20,166 bases of DNA. Source: CAZDAW01 sp964503685. Lineage in GTDB: Bacteria > Chloroflexota > Anaerolineae > Anaerolineales > Anaerolineaceae. Below, in pieces: positions 1 through 7,271 of this stretch (positions are counted from its first letter, which is position 1; every line of letters starts with the position of its first letter). Under the pieces are notes generated by a model that was given only the letters and a program-made list of their open reading frames with translations, was not told the origin of the DNA and ran no database searches. Position numbers and translations under genes: made by a program. The stretch is from contig CAZDAW010000058.1 in NCBI GenBank assembly GCA_964503685.1, forward strand, positions 1 through 20,166. Direction: 5' to 3'.

Positions 1-104
1 GCGGGTGGAAAGCGGGCGGCGGGGGGGGCGGGCATTCGTGCGCTTGTGCTTGCGCTTGCGCCTGCGCCGGTTGCGCCTGCGCTTGCGCTGGCGGCGGAAG
101 GTAA
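1..104 (+). CDS. C-terminal end of a Cys-Ala-tailed protein (5' end outside window)
   Basis: The frame starting at base 3 is open from the window edge to TAA at 102-104. It encodes about 33 residues: a glycine run, then HS, five Cys-Ala pairs, one Gly, three Cys-Ala pairs, and GGGR at the end. This nearly matches the tail of the protein at 590-2266, which has four plus three pairs and the same GGGR ending. I infer a tandem paralogue whose membrane and extracytoplasmic body lies upstream. The eight cysteines all sit at alternate positions. Tail length differs from the neighbour by exactly one Cys-Ala unit, consistent with repeat slippage. The body cannot be seen, so membership of the DUF2207-like family is inferred from the tail alone. 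Confidence 0.8.
   Translation, partial: GWKAGGGGGGHSCACACACACAGCACACAGGGR
39..89 (+). repeat. Cys-Ala codon repeat, copy 1
   Basis: Eight TGY-GCN dicodons, split five and three by one GGT glycine codon. Codon choice varies (TGC/TGT, GCT/GCC), so the amino acid pattern appears selected rather than being a fresh DNA expansion. It is paired with a second copy at 2207-2251. Confidence 0.9.
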
Positions 105-147
105 CTTCGATTGCACCAGCTTCTAACTGATGCTAAACTTATATCGG

Positions 148-176
148 TTGTTTTATTTATCAGTTTATTTTATGCT
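148..176 (+). promoter_or_regulatory. weak candidate promoter in the 105-197 spacer
   Basis: A TTGTTT hexamer (148-153) and a TATGCT hexamer (171-176) are 17 nt apart, 22 nt upstream of the ATG at 198. Both match the sigma-70 consensus only partly (3/6 and 4/6) in an AT-rich stretch, so this may be chance. It would separate the upstream paralogue from the gene train that follows. Confidence 0.25.
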
Positions 177-197
177 TAATTGAATCAGGAGAAACTC

Positions 198-566
198 ATG
201 AAGACCTTCAAAATTATCGGCTTTATCGCTGCGGCTATCTTGATCTTTTTTGGCGTTTTATTTATCTGGGGGGCATTCAGTTCTCAGGGCGGGGGCGGCG
301 GATGGATTGTTATCGGTCTGATCAGTGTGGCAATCGGTTTCGTGATCATCTATTTCGCGGCGCGCTCCAGACCCACGGCTGGCGCCGGCGAGAATGTCAC
401 CTATAAGATCGACCTGCCCGGTAATGTAAAGCTTGACAGCCTCAAATGCCAGTCTTGCGGCGGCGTGTTGACTGCCGATAATATCAAGATGGTTAACGGC
501 GCTCCAATGGTTAACTGCCCTTATTGTCATACGGCTTATCAATTAACTGAAGAACCCAAGTGGTAG
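198..566 (+). CDS. small two-TM membrane protein with C-terminal zinc ribbon
   Basis: I chose ATG 198 over an upstream in-frame TTG at 180 because AGGAG (187-191) sits 6 nt before it. The product is 122 residues. Hydrophobic segments at about 5-26 and 35-55 flank a short Gly-rich loop and look like two membrane helices. A soluble tail carries two CxxC knuckles (C84/C87 and C107/C110), spaced as in a rubredoxin-like zinc ribbon. No family name is certain. It lies between the two Cys-Ala-tailed genes and ends 23 nt before the next start, so it is probably co-transcribed and may be an accessory membrane subunit. It could equally be a generic zinc-ribbon membrane protein with an unrelated job. 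Confidence 0.8.
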   Translation: MKTFKIIGFIAAAILIFFGVLFIWGAFSSQGGGGGWIVIGLISVAIGFVIIYFAARSRPTAGAGENVTYKIDLPGNVKLDSLKCQSCGGVLTADNIKMVNGAPMVNCPYCHTAYQLTEEPKW

Positions 567-589
567 CTCTTCAACAGGAGGGCTTTCTG

Positions 590-2266
590 ATGAAAAAGAA
601 GATCTGTTTTATCGTTTTGGCAGCAATTTTGCTGCTAACTATTCCGGGCGTTGCCCTGGCGCAAACCTATCTCTTTAAGGTTACAAAAGAGGTTGTTAAC
701 GTTTTCTGGAATGAAGATGGGTCGTCAACCATCGATTATCTCTTTGTATTCGATAATGACCCCAACGCATCACCGATTGATTATGTGGATGTTGGCGTAC
801 CCAACAGCAATTATGATCTGAACAGCGTCAGCGGTGAGATCAATGGGACGTCGATCACGGATATTCAATCATCCCAATATGTCAAACCCGGAATAGCTTT
901 TGGCCTTGGTTCGAACGCAATCCAACCCGCTATGGCCGGAACTGTTCATGCCTACATCGGACGGGTGACCAACGTTTTATATCAAGACTCCAATGATGAA
1001 AATTATGCCAGCGCAGTGTTCTCTCCCACGTGGTTTGGTTCAGAATATGTCCAGGGTACAACAAAACTGACTGTCATCTTTCACCTGCCGCCCGGAGTTC
1101 AACCGGAAGAACCACGTTACCATAAACCGCAGAGCTTTCCTGGCGTTGATGAGCCTGTAGCAGGAATTGATGAGCAGGGGCGCATCACCTATACCTGGAG
1201 CAGCGAGGATGCCAATGCTCACACCCAGTACACCTTCGGCGCGTCTTTTCCTAAGAAATATGTACCTGCTGATACAATCGCGGCAAAGCCTGGTTTCTTC
1301 GCAGAATTGATGTCCATCGTGGGAGATATGGGGCCAACCTGTTGTTGTTCAATCGGGTTTCTATTACTATTTGTTGGCGGCCCGATCTGGGGGGTTTATA
1401 GTTCACGCAAGCGTCGTTTGCAATATCTACCGCCCAAGGTTTCGATCGAAGGTCACGGTATCAAACGCGGTCTGACGGCTGTCGAAGCGGCAATTTTAAT
1501 GGAACAACCCATGGATAAAGTGTTGACGATGATCCTTTTCTCGGTGATCAAGAAAGGGGCAGCTAGAGTGACTTCCAAAGAGCCATTGACCATCGAAGTT
1601 GCCCAGACCCTGCCTGCTGATCTGCAGACTTATGAAATAGAATTCCTTGATGCTTTCAAGGGTGCAAAGGCAGAGCAGAAGAACGTTTTACAAAAAATGG
1701 TCGTGAATCTGATCAAGAGCGTCTCAGAGAAGATGAAAGGTTTCAGCCGCAAGGAAACTATCGAATATTATCAGAGTATCACCGATAAAGCCTGGAAACA
1801 GGTGGAAACCGCGGGTACGCCGGAGGTCAAAGGTAAGCTGTTCGATGAGAATCTGGAATGGACGATGCTGGATAAAAACTACGATGACCATACTCGAGAT
1901 GTCTTCCGCCAGGGCCCCGTATATGTTCCCATGTGGTGGGGGCATTATGATCCAAGTTTCGGACACGGACATGCCGGCGGTTCCATCGGTAAACCATCTG
2001 TCCAAACTTCAATCCCCTCTTCATCCGGTCAAAGTTCAATGCCCAGCCTGCCGGGCGCAGACTTTGCTGCCTCGATGGTCAATGGTGTGCAGGGCTTTGC
2101 CGCAGGTGTGGTTGGCAATGTTGCTGCCTTTACCAGCGGAGTGACTCAAAAGACGAATCCAGTCCCCGTTTCGACCAGCAGCGGCAGATCTGGCGGGGGC
2201 GGCGGTTGCGCTTGTGCGTGCGCCTGCGCTGGTTGCGCCTGCGCCTGCGCTGGCGGCGGAAGATAA
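590..2266 (+). CDS. DUF2207-like secreted membrane protein with a Cys-Ala C-terminal tail
   Basis: I chose ATG 590 because AGGAGGG (576-582) lies 7 nt upstream; the frame is open to a GTG at 560, but that overlaps the previous gene. The product has 558 residues. Residues 1-24 form a signal peptide ending VALA before Q25. A beta-rich extracytoplasmic region runs to about 240, then a TM helix at about 250-270 preceded by three adjacent cysteines (251-253), then a basic RKRR stop-transfer stretch. A soluble domain at about 290-440 resembles the cytoplasmic part of DUF2207 proteins. A Ser/Gly-rich linker leads to GGGGG (535-539), four Cys-Ala pairs, Gly548, three Cys-Ala pairs and GGGR. By the positive-inside rule the tail should be cytoplasmic, where enzymes could reach it. 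I infer that this tail is the substrate of the radical-SAM genes that start 9 nt downstream. The DUF2207 assignment is from memory of domain layout and is moderate. Confidence 0.8.
   Translation: MKKKICFIVLAAILLLTIPGVALAQTYLFKVTKEVVNVFWNEDGSSTIDYLFVFDNDPNASPIDYVDVGVPNSNYDLNSVSGEINGTSITDIQSSQYVKPGIAFGLGSNAIQPAMAGTVHAYIGRVTNVLYQDSNDENYASAVFSPTWFGSEYVQGTTKLTVIFHLPPGVQPEEPRYHKPQSFPGVDEPVAGIDEQGRITYTWSSEDANAHTQYTFGASFPKKYVPADTIAAKPGFFAELMSIVGDMGPTCCCSIGFLLLFVGGPIWGVYSSRKRRLQYLPPKVSIEGHGIKRGLTAVEAAILMEQPMDKVLTMILFSVIKKGAARVTSKEPLTIEVAQTLPADLQTYEIEFLDAFKGAKAEQKNVLQKMVVNLIKSVSEKMKGFSRKETIEYYQSITDKAWKQVETAGTPEVKGKLFDENLEWTMLDKNYDDHTRDVFRQGPVYVPMWWGHYDPSFGHGHAGGSIGKPSVQTSIPSSSGQSSMPSLPGADFAASMVNGVQGFAAGVVGNVAAFTSGVTQKTNPVPVSTSSGRSGGGGGCACACACAGCACACAGGGR
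2207..2251 (+). repeat. Cys-Ala codon repeat, copy 2
   Basis: Seven TGY-GCN dicodons, split four and three by a GGT glycine codon. Copies 1 and 2 share exact runs of 17 nt (TGCGCTGGCGGCGGAAG) and 14 nt (GGTTGCGCCTGCGC) and form direct repeats about 2.1 kb apart. Confidence 0.9.
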
Positions 2267-2275
2267 ACCAGCCTG

Positions 2276-3637
2276 ATGAACCTCTTATCGTTTTTTAAAT
2301 CGCAGGGTAAGAAAAAGCTCTCCCTCTTTCCTCAAGCGGGGTTGTATCACTACCAACGTCAGAATGAGCAGGAGAAAGCCAGAATACATTTGCGGATTGA
2401 CCCGGATGGGAATGGCGTTTTGTTGATCAATGCCAGCCGCATTCTGCATCTGAATGGCACCGCCGCGGCGATGGCTTTTCTGGCGCTGAATGAGGCGCCA
2501 GAAAAGGATGCCATTACTGCCCTGACGCGACGTTACAGCGTTTCTTCAGCCCAGGCAAAATCGGATTATAATCAATTTACCAGCCAATTGGATGAACTCA
2601 TTCGTCCAGATGGTGCCTGTCCGATTCACGACCTTGAGCTTGAGACCACGCTGCCTTTCAGCGCCCGACCCACCGCGCCCTACCGTATGGATCTGGCGCT
2701 TACCTATCGCTGCAATAACGACTGCGCCCACTGCTATAATCCCCGGCCACAAAAACTTGACGGAGAACCAGCGCGTTACCAGAACGAGGAATTGACAACA
2801 GTTGAGTGGAAAGAGGTTATAGACCGCCTATGGGAATTAAGCATTCCCCATATCGTTTTTACTGGCGGCGAGCCGACCTTGCGTCCTGATCTTGCTGAAC
2901 TGATTCATTACGCTGAAGAAAAAGGGCAGATTACCGGATTGAATACCAACGGACGGCGTCTTAGTGACCCAGCCTACCTGGACGAACTGGTAAGCGCAGG
3001 GTTGGACCACGTGCAGATCACTCTCGAATCGCATGATCCAGATATTCATGATGCTATTGTATGCGCCAAAGGCGCCTGGCGGCAGACGACAGACGGTTTG
3101 AAAAACGTTCTGGCTACCCGCCTGTTCGTGATGACTAACACGACCCTGCTGCAACAAAACAGCAAGGCGATGGATAAGACACTGCAATATCTTTCCGATT
3201 TGCAGGTACCCACCGTTGGATTGAATGCTCTTATCTATTCCGGGCGCGGCAAAGTGGTTGGTTCGGGGTTACGTGAGAAGGAATTGTCCCCTCTGCTCGA
3301 TATGGCCAGCCGGCATACCGAGTCTCATAAGCAACGGTTGATCTGGTACACGCCGACGGAATACTGTCATTTCGACCCGGTGCAAATGAATCTGGGAGTT
3401 AAAGGCTGCACTGCGGCGCTCTATAATATGTGCGTCGAGCCCAACGGCGATGTGCTGCCCTGCCAGTCGTATTACCGGGCATTGGGCAATCTGTTGCGCG
3501 ATCCCTGGGATTCAATCTGGAATCATGATCTGTCGATTCGATTGCGCGAACGGAAAGACATTGATAAAAAGTGTATTGATTGCGCTTTATTAGCTGAATG
3601 CGGCGGCGGTTGCCCGCTCGCCAGAGAAATATCCTGA
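2276..3637 (+). CDS. radical SAM/SPASM protein with N-terminal PqqD-like (RRE) domain
   Basis: The product has 453 residues. Residues about 36-112 match the PqqD/RRE pattern: a beta region holding the LLINASRILHLNGTAA stretch, then helices ending at a repeated acidic segment. PqqD-like domains bind leader peptides or substrates in RiPP pathways. The radical SAM core has CxxxCxxC at C146/C150/C153 for the catalytic [4Fe-4S] cluster and GGEP at 197-200 for SAM binding. The C-terminus has a SPASM-type auxiliary-cluster pattern: C378-x12-G391-x4-C396, then Cx2Cx5Cx3C at C433, C436, C442 and C446. Members with RRE plus SPASM usually install thioether or carbon crosslinks on peptides. Start ATG 2276 lies 9 nt after the stop of the Cys-Ala-tailed gene and has no strong SD, suggesting translational coupling. 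I infer that the Cys-Ala tails are its substrate. The exact chemistry cannot be read from sequence. Confidence 0.9.
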   Translation: MNLLSFFKSQGKKKLSLFPQAGLYHYQRQNEQEKARIHLRIDPDGNGVLLINASRILHLNGTAAAMAFLALNEAPEKDAITALTRRYSVSSAQAKSDYNQFTSQLDELIRPDGACPIHDLELETTLPFSARPTAPYRMDLALTYRCNNDCAHCYNPRPQKLDGEPARYQNEELTTVEWKEVIDRLWELSIPHIVFTGGEPTLRPDLAELIHYAEEKGQITGLNTNGRRLSDPAYLDELVSAGLDHVQITLESHDPDIHDAIVCAKGAWRQTTDGLKNVLATRLFVMTNTTLLQQNSKAMDKTLQYLSDLQVPTVGLNALIYSGRGKVVGSGLREKELSPLLDMASRHTESHKQRLIWYTPTEYCHFDPVQMNLGVKGCTAALYNMCVEPNGDVLPCQSYYRALGNLLRDPWDSIWNHDLSIRLRERKDIDKKCIDCALLAECGGGCPLAREIS

Positions 3638-3660
3638 AATTATTTAGCCGGAGGTATCTT

Positions 3661-4812
3661 ATGACCAGCATCCTGCAACGAGTTCTTGATCGATTTGCTC
3701 CCATCCGTCCTTTACAATCAGGCACCTATCACTTCCAGTCGCCTCCTGAAACGAAGCCGCCATACCGTTTACATCTGCGTTTGGAACCGGACGGCGAGGG
3801 TATTCTCATTGTCAATGCCAGCACCATCCTTCACCTCAACCAGACGGCGGCAGAGTATGCCTATCACTTGATCCAGCAGACTCCTGTCGATCAGGTTGCT
3901 GCGACTATTGCCGGACGTTATAAAATTGGACGGGATCAGGCTGCCAAAGATTACCAGGATATTACTGACCGTATTCAGACTCTCATTACCACGCCTGATC
4001 TTGATCCGGTGACTTTCCTCGATTTTGAGCGCCGAGACCCATATGCTACAAAACTCTCTGCACCGTTGCGACTGGATTGCGCCCTGACTTATCGGGTATC
4101 CGAAGGCGCTGAACAAAACGTTGCCCCCACAGACCGGGTGCGCCGTGAGTTGCTTTCGGAGGAATGGTTCACAGTGTTCGATAAAGCCTGGCAGGCCGGT
4201 GTTCCCCATATTGTTCTCACTGGCGGCGAACCGACTTTGCGCCCTGATTTGCCTGAACTGATTGCTCACTGTGAGGCGACAGGGCAGGTTACCGGATTGT
4301 TAACTGACGGGCTACGTCTTTCTGAAACGGACTACCTGCACAAGTTGTTGGAAAGCGGGTTGGATCATCTGATGATCGTTTTGCAGCCAAATAAAGACCA
4401 ATGCTGGGAGGCAATCCGTGATGCTGTGGCTGAAGACATCGCGCTCACTGTGCACTTAACTTTAAGCGAGCAAAATAAAAATAAAGCCGCCTCTTACGTT
4501 GAACGGCTGGCCGGAATCGGCGTGACAAAATTATCCCTGAGCGCCAGCCACCCATCACTGGGCGCAGCGCTGCAAATATTGCGTCGTACTGCCGCCGAGA
4601 AGCAGATTGATCTGGTTTGGGATATTCCCGTGCCCTATTCAGCAATCAATCCCATTGCCCTGGAAATGGATGAAGAGTCATTGCCCACCGGCGCAGGCCA
4701 GGCCTGGTTGTACGTTGAGCCAGATGGCGATGTGCTTGCAGCCCAGGGCGCCAGGCAGGTGTTGGGCAATTTATTGACCGACGACTGGGATAAGATCTGG
4801 AAAAACCATTGA
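3661..4812 (+). CDS. radical SAM pseudoenzyme paralogue with intact PqqD-like (RRE) domain
   Basis: ATG 3661 is preceded by GGAGG (3650-3654) with a 6-nt gap; the longer in-frame start at 3598 lies inside the previous gene and is rejected. The 383-residue product aligns closely with its neighbour over the RRE (about 36-112, VNASTILHLNQTAA core) and the SAM-binding GGEPTLRPDL stretch (188-197). All cluster cysteines are gone: the three catalytic positions, with identical numbering, are V146, A150 and N153. The SPASM cysteines before and after VEPDGDVLA are also absent. The protein stops about 35 residues before the neighbour's Cx2Cx5Cx3C block would begin. The frame is clean and the remaining sequence conserved, so I read it as a retained non-catalytic partner for substrate binding or heterodimer formation, not a decaying pseudogene. 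Confidence 0.88.
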   Translation: MTSILQRVLDRFAPIRPLQSGTYHFQSPPETKPPYRLHLRLEPDGEGILIVNASTILHLNQTAAEYAYHLIQQTPVDQVAATIAGRYKIGRDQAAKDYQDITDRIQTLITTPDLDPVTFLDFERRDPYATKLSAPLRLDCALTYRVSEGAEQNVAPTDRVRRELLSEEWFTVFDKAWQAGVPHIVLTGGEPTLRPDLPELIAHCEATGQVTGLLTDGLRLSETDYLHKLLESGLDHLMIVLQPNKDQCWEAIRDAVAEDIALTVHLTLSEQNKNKAASYVERLAGIGVTKLSLSASHPSLGAALQILRRTAAEKQIDLVWDIPVPYSAINPIALEMDEESLPTGAGQAWLYVEPDGDVLAAQGARQVLGNLLTDDWDKIWKNH

Positions 4813-4821
4813 AATAAGCAA

Positions 4822-5571
4822 ATGCCTTTTTCGATAGAGGATTGGCGCCAGCGTTATGCCCAACAGGCTGCCTGGACAGAAAACCTGCGGGATTACATCT
4901 TTAAACGTGTTCAAATCCAGAGAGCGAATCGTGTATTGGAAGCAGGCTGCGGCGTTGGCGTAATCACAAGCTGTTTGCATTCATATACCCGGGCAGCAAT
5001 TTTTGGTCTGGATATCGATCCGGCAATGACGCGTTATGCCAGTCAAGTCGTTGACCCTGGCAGTTTTTTTACCACCGGCGACGCCTATACCTTGCCCTAC
5101 CCTTCACAATGCTTCGATGTTGTTCTCTGCCACTTTCTTCTGTTATGGATCGCTTATCCGGAAAAAGTCTTGCGCGAAATGCGCCGGGTTGCCCGATCAG
5201 GTGGGTATGTTATTGCTCTGGCCGAGCCTGATTACGGCGGCAGAATCGATTACCCGGAGGCGCTGGCCGAGATTGGACAACTACAAGCCGTTTCCTTAAA
5301 GAATCAAGGCGCAGACCCATGCATTGGACGAAGGCTGGCGGCGATATTTAATCGTGCTGAGCTAAAAGATGTGGAGATCGGTTTACTGGGCGGTCAATGG
5401 CAGATGAGGACGCAATCACCGCTGGAGTGGCGCGTTATGCAAGAAGATCTGGTGGATATGATAAGCCCGCAAAAACTGGAGAGTTTTCGTCAGATGGATG
5501 CCGCCGCCTGGGAAAGGGGTGAGCGTGTTCTTTATGTTCCGACTTTTTATGCGATAGGGAAAGTTCTGTGA
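4822..5571 (+). CDS. class I SAM-dependent methyltransferase
   Basis: The product has 249 residues. Motif I is VLEAGCGVGV (38-47), followed by an acidic LDIDP loop (66-70), GDAYTLPY and the hydrophobic FDVVLCHFLLLW strand. A post-motif helix, EKVLREMRRVARSGG, is typical of the Methyltransf_11/UbiE-like fold. ATG 4822 lies 9 nt after the stop of the radical SAM pseudoenzyme, with no strong SD, so translation is probably coupled. The substrate cannot be told from sequence. Its place directly behind two radical-SAM/RRE genes makes a role in the same modification pathway plausible (for example S- or carboxyl-methylation of the tail), but a small-molecule methyltransferase riding in the operon is equally possible. 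Confidence 0.85.
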   Translation: MPFSIEDWRQRYAQQAAWTENLRDYIFKRVQIQRANRVLEAGCGVGVITSCLHSYTRAAIFGLDIDPAMTRYASQVVDPGSFFTTGDAYTLPYPSQCFDVVLCHFLLLWIAYPEKVLREMRRVARSGGYVIALAEPDYGGRIDYPEALAEIGQLQAVSLKNQGADPCIGRRLAAIFNRAELKDVEIGLLGGQWQMRTQSPLEWRVMQEDLVDMISPQKLESFRQMDAAAWERGERVLYVPTFYAIGKVL

Positions 5572-5593
5572 TTATTCTATTTGGATATAAAAA

Positions 5594-6823
5594 ATGACCC
5601 CTTTTCTTCAATTATTGATAAGTCTTGCTATTATCATCACTGCTGCCAAGTTGGGGGGGTATATCAGTTTTCGAATCGGTCAACCCGCAGTTCTGGGAGA
5701 GCTTCTTATTGGGATAGTCCTTGGCCCGTCGATCGTGGATATCCTTCATTTTTCATTTATTACCGATCAACATTTGCCAGATGAGATTCATGCTCTGGCT
5801 GAAATAGGCGTATTGCTGCTCATGTTTTTAGCGGGGCTGGATTTACACCTGGCCGATCTGGCGCGTTCCAGCAAAGTTTCGGCTTTTGCCGGTACGCTGG
5901 GTGTTATATTCCCCTTGGCAATGGGGACTGGTGCAGGTTTGTTGTTTTCAATGAATCTGCAATCTGCGATTTATATTGGATTAATTCTCGCGGCAACAAG
6001 CGTCAGTATTTCTGCGCAAACGTTGATGGAGCTTAATGTGATTCGCAGCAGGGTGGGAATTGGACTGCTCGGGGCGGCGGTTTTCGATGATATTTTGATA
6101 ATCCTGGGTTTGTCGATTTTCACGGCGCTATCTCAACCGGCTACGGGCGGCGGTTTTGGGGAAGTCTTTTTTATTATTTTACGGATGGTCCTTTATTTAG
6201 GGATTGCTTCGCTGGTGGGCTGGCTGGTCTTTCCCAAGATCAGTCAGCGCATATCAAATCAACCGGTCAGCCAGGGCTTAATCGCCTTTGTGTTCGTGAC
6301 GATTTTGTTGTATAGCTGGTTTGCCGAAGTAGGCGGCCAGATGTCCGCGATCATTGGCGCATTTTGGGCGGGTTTATGGTTTGGAAGGACGCCCTTAAAG
6401 GAACGAATTGGCAATGGGATTTCGATCATTGCTTATGGTATCTTTATTCCAATATTTTTTGTTAATATCGGCCTGTCTGCCGATGCTCACGAGTTGACGA
6501 TTGGCAGTTTACTTTTATTATTGGGAATGTTGGCTGTCGCTATTTTGGGGAAGATCCTTGGAGCCGGGTGTGGAGCCAGGCTCGGTGGTCTTTCCTGGCG
6601 CGAGTCCCTTCAACTCGGAATTGGGATGGTGTCGCGGGGCGAAGTCGGTTTGATTGTAGCCGCGGTCGGGGTTTCAAGTGGGTTGATACAATCTGAAACG
6701 TTTGTTGCACTGGTGGGGGTGATAATTTTAACGACCATCCTGACTCCTATTTTTTTACGCATATCATTTTCCTATAAGCCTAAATTGTCAATTGCAGAAC
6801 AGGAATCTAAGGAAGGAGCATGA
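5594..6823 (+). CDS. CPA2-family Na+(K+)/H+ antiporter
   Basis: The product has 409 residues and about 12-13 hydrophobic helices. CPA2 hallmarks include QPAVLGELLIGIVLGPS (30-46), the ATSVSISAQTLMELN segment (134-148), an Asp-Asp pair D165-D166 in AAVFDDILII, and GMVSRGEVGLIVA near the C-terminus. A DD pair at this place marks the electrogenic NapA-like subgroup, while ND or QD types tend to be electroneutral. That point is family knowledge, not shown here. There is no C-terminal RCK/TrkA-N domain; instead a separate PII-like gene follows at once. ATG 5594 lies 22 nt after the methyltransferase stop in an A-rich context with a weak SD. Confidence 0.9.
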   Translation: MTPFLQLLISLAIIITAAKLGGYISFRIGQPAVLGELLIGIVLGPSIVDILHFSFITDQHLPDEIHALAEIGVLLLMFLAGLDLHLADLARSSKVSAFAGTLGVIFPLAMGTGAGLLFSMNLQSAIYIGLILAATSVSISAQTLMELNVIRSRVGIGLLGAAVFDDILIILGLSIFTALSQPATGGGFGEVFFIILRMVLYLGIASLVGWLVFPKISQRISNQPVSQGLIAFVFVTILLYSWFAEVGGQMSAIIGAFWAGLWFGRTPLKERIGNGISIIAYGIFIPIFFVNIGLSADAHELTIGSLLLLLGMLAVAILGKILGAGCGARLGGLSWRESLQLGIGMVSRGEVGLIVAAVGVSSGLIQSETFVALVGVIILTTILTPIFLRISFSYKPKLSIAEQESKEGA

Positions 6824-6825
6824 TC

Positions 6826-7197
6826 ATGAGTTATATGGTGATTTTAATTGTTGACGATATCAGCCAATGCCCTGCAGTTCTGGATGCCTGGGAGGAAAGC
6901 GGCGTTTCGGGAGTGACCATCTTATCGAGTACGGGAATTGGTCACATCCGCAGAGCGGGACTGCGCGACGATATGCCAATTCTGCCCAATCTCGCTGATT
7001 TTTTCGATCGAGAAGAGGTGCAACACCGCACTCTGTTGTCAGTTGTTGAAGATCAGGGAATGGTGGATAAACTGGTTACAGCGACCCAGAAAATTATTGG
7101 AGACCTGGAATATCCGCACACAGGATTTATGTTTGTTTTACCGGTGAATCAGGTTTATGGGTTTGGAAAACACCGCGAAGATCGTTCAAAAGAATAG
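6826..7197 (+). CDS. PII-like small protein paired with the antiporter
   Basis: Two ATGs are possible. AGGAG at 6814-6818 is 1 nt from the ATG at 6820 but 7 nt from the ATG at 6826, so 6826 is the better start, giving 123 residues. The compact alpha/beta pattern resembles PII-like ferredoxin-fold proteins: strand YMVILIVDD, helix, strand GVTILSSTGIG, a long flexible loop rich in Asp/Pro/Leu, strand TLLSVVEDQ, helix, then strand GFMFVLPVNQVYGFGKH. Such proteins bind nucleotides at trimer clefts and often regulate a transporter encoded next door. The start lies 2 nt after the antiporter stop, which strongly suggests a stoichiometric partner. The ligand is unknown. Confidence 0.75.
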   Translation: MSYMVILIVDDISQCPAVLDAWEESGVSGVTILSSTGIGHIRRAGLRDDMPILPNLADFFDREEVQHRTLLSVVEDQGMVDKLVTATQKIIGDLEYPHTGFMFVLPVNQVYGFGKHREDRSKE

Positions 7198-7271
7198 TGT
7201 GTTTTCAAAATTCAAGTGAGATGTAGATTATCAGTATTTTTGGGATTAAGAAAATGAGTTGATAAATTCTT

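Noticed and set aside
1..104. The Cys-Ala codon arrays as CRISPR-like or tandem satellite DNA.
   Set aside because: Units are 6 nt, in frame, with synonymous variation and a clean stop codon; they are coding repeats.
125..165. AACTGAT and ATCAGTT inverted repeat downstream of the first Cys-Ala tail as a terminator.
   Set aside because: Only 7 AT-rich base pairs with a 27-nt loop; too weak to call.
258..542. Long antisense frames opposite many of the genes, for example opposite the zinc-ribbon, radical SAM and polyferredoxin genes.
   Set aside because: They lack SD sequences and recognisable domains and mirror codon bias of the sense genes.
7198..7271. Promoter for the L-serine dehydratase gene.
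   Set aside because: No pair of hexamers with acceptable spacing was found; the best pair (TTCAAA and TAGATT) is only 14 nt apart.
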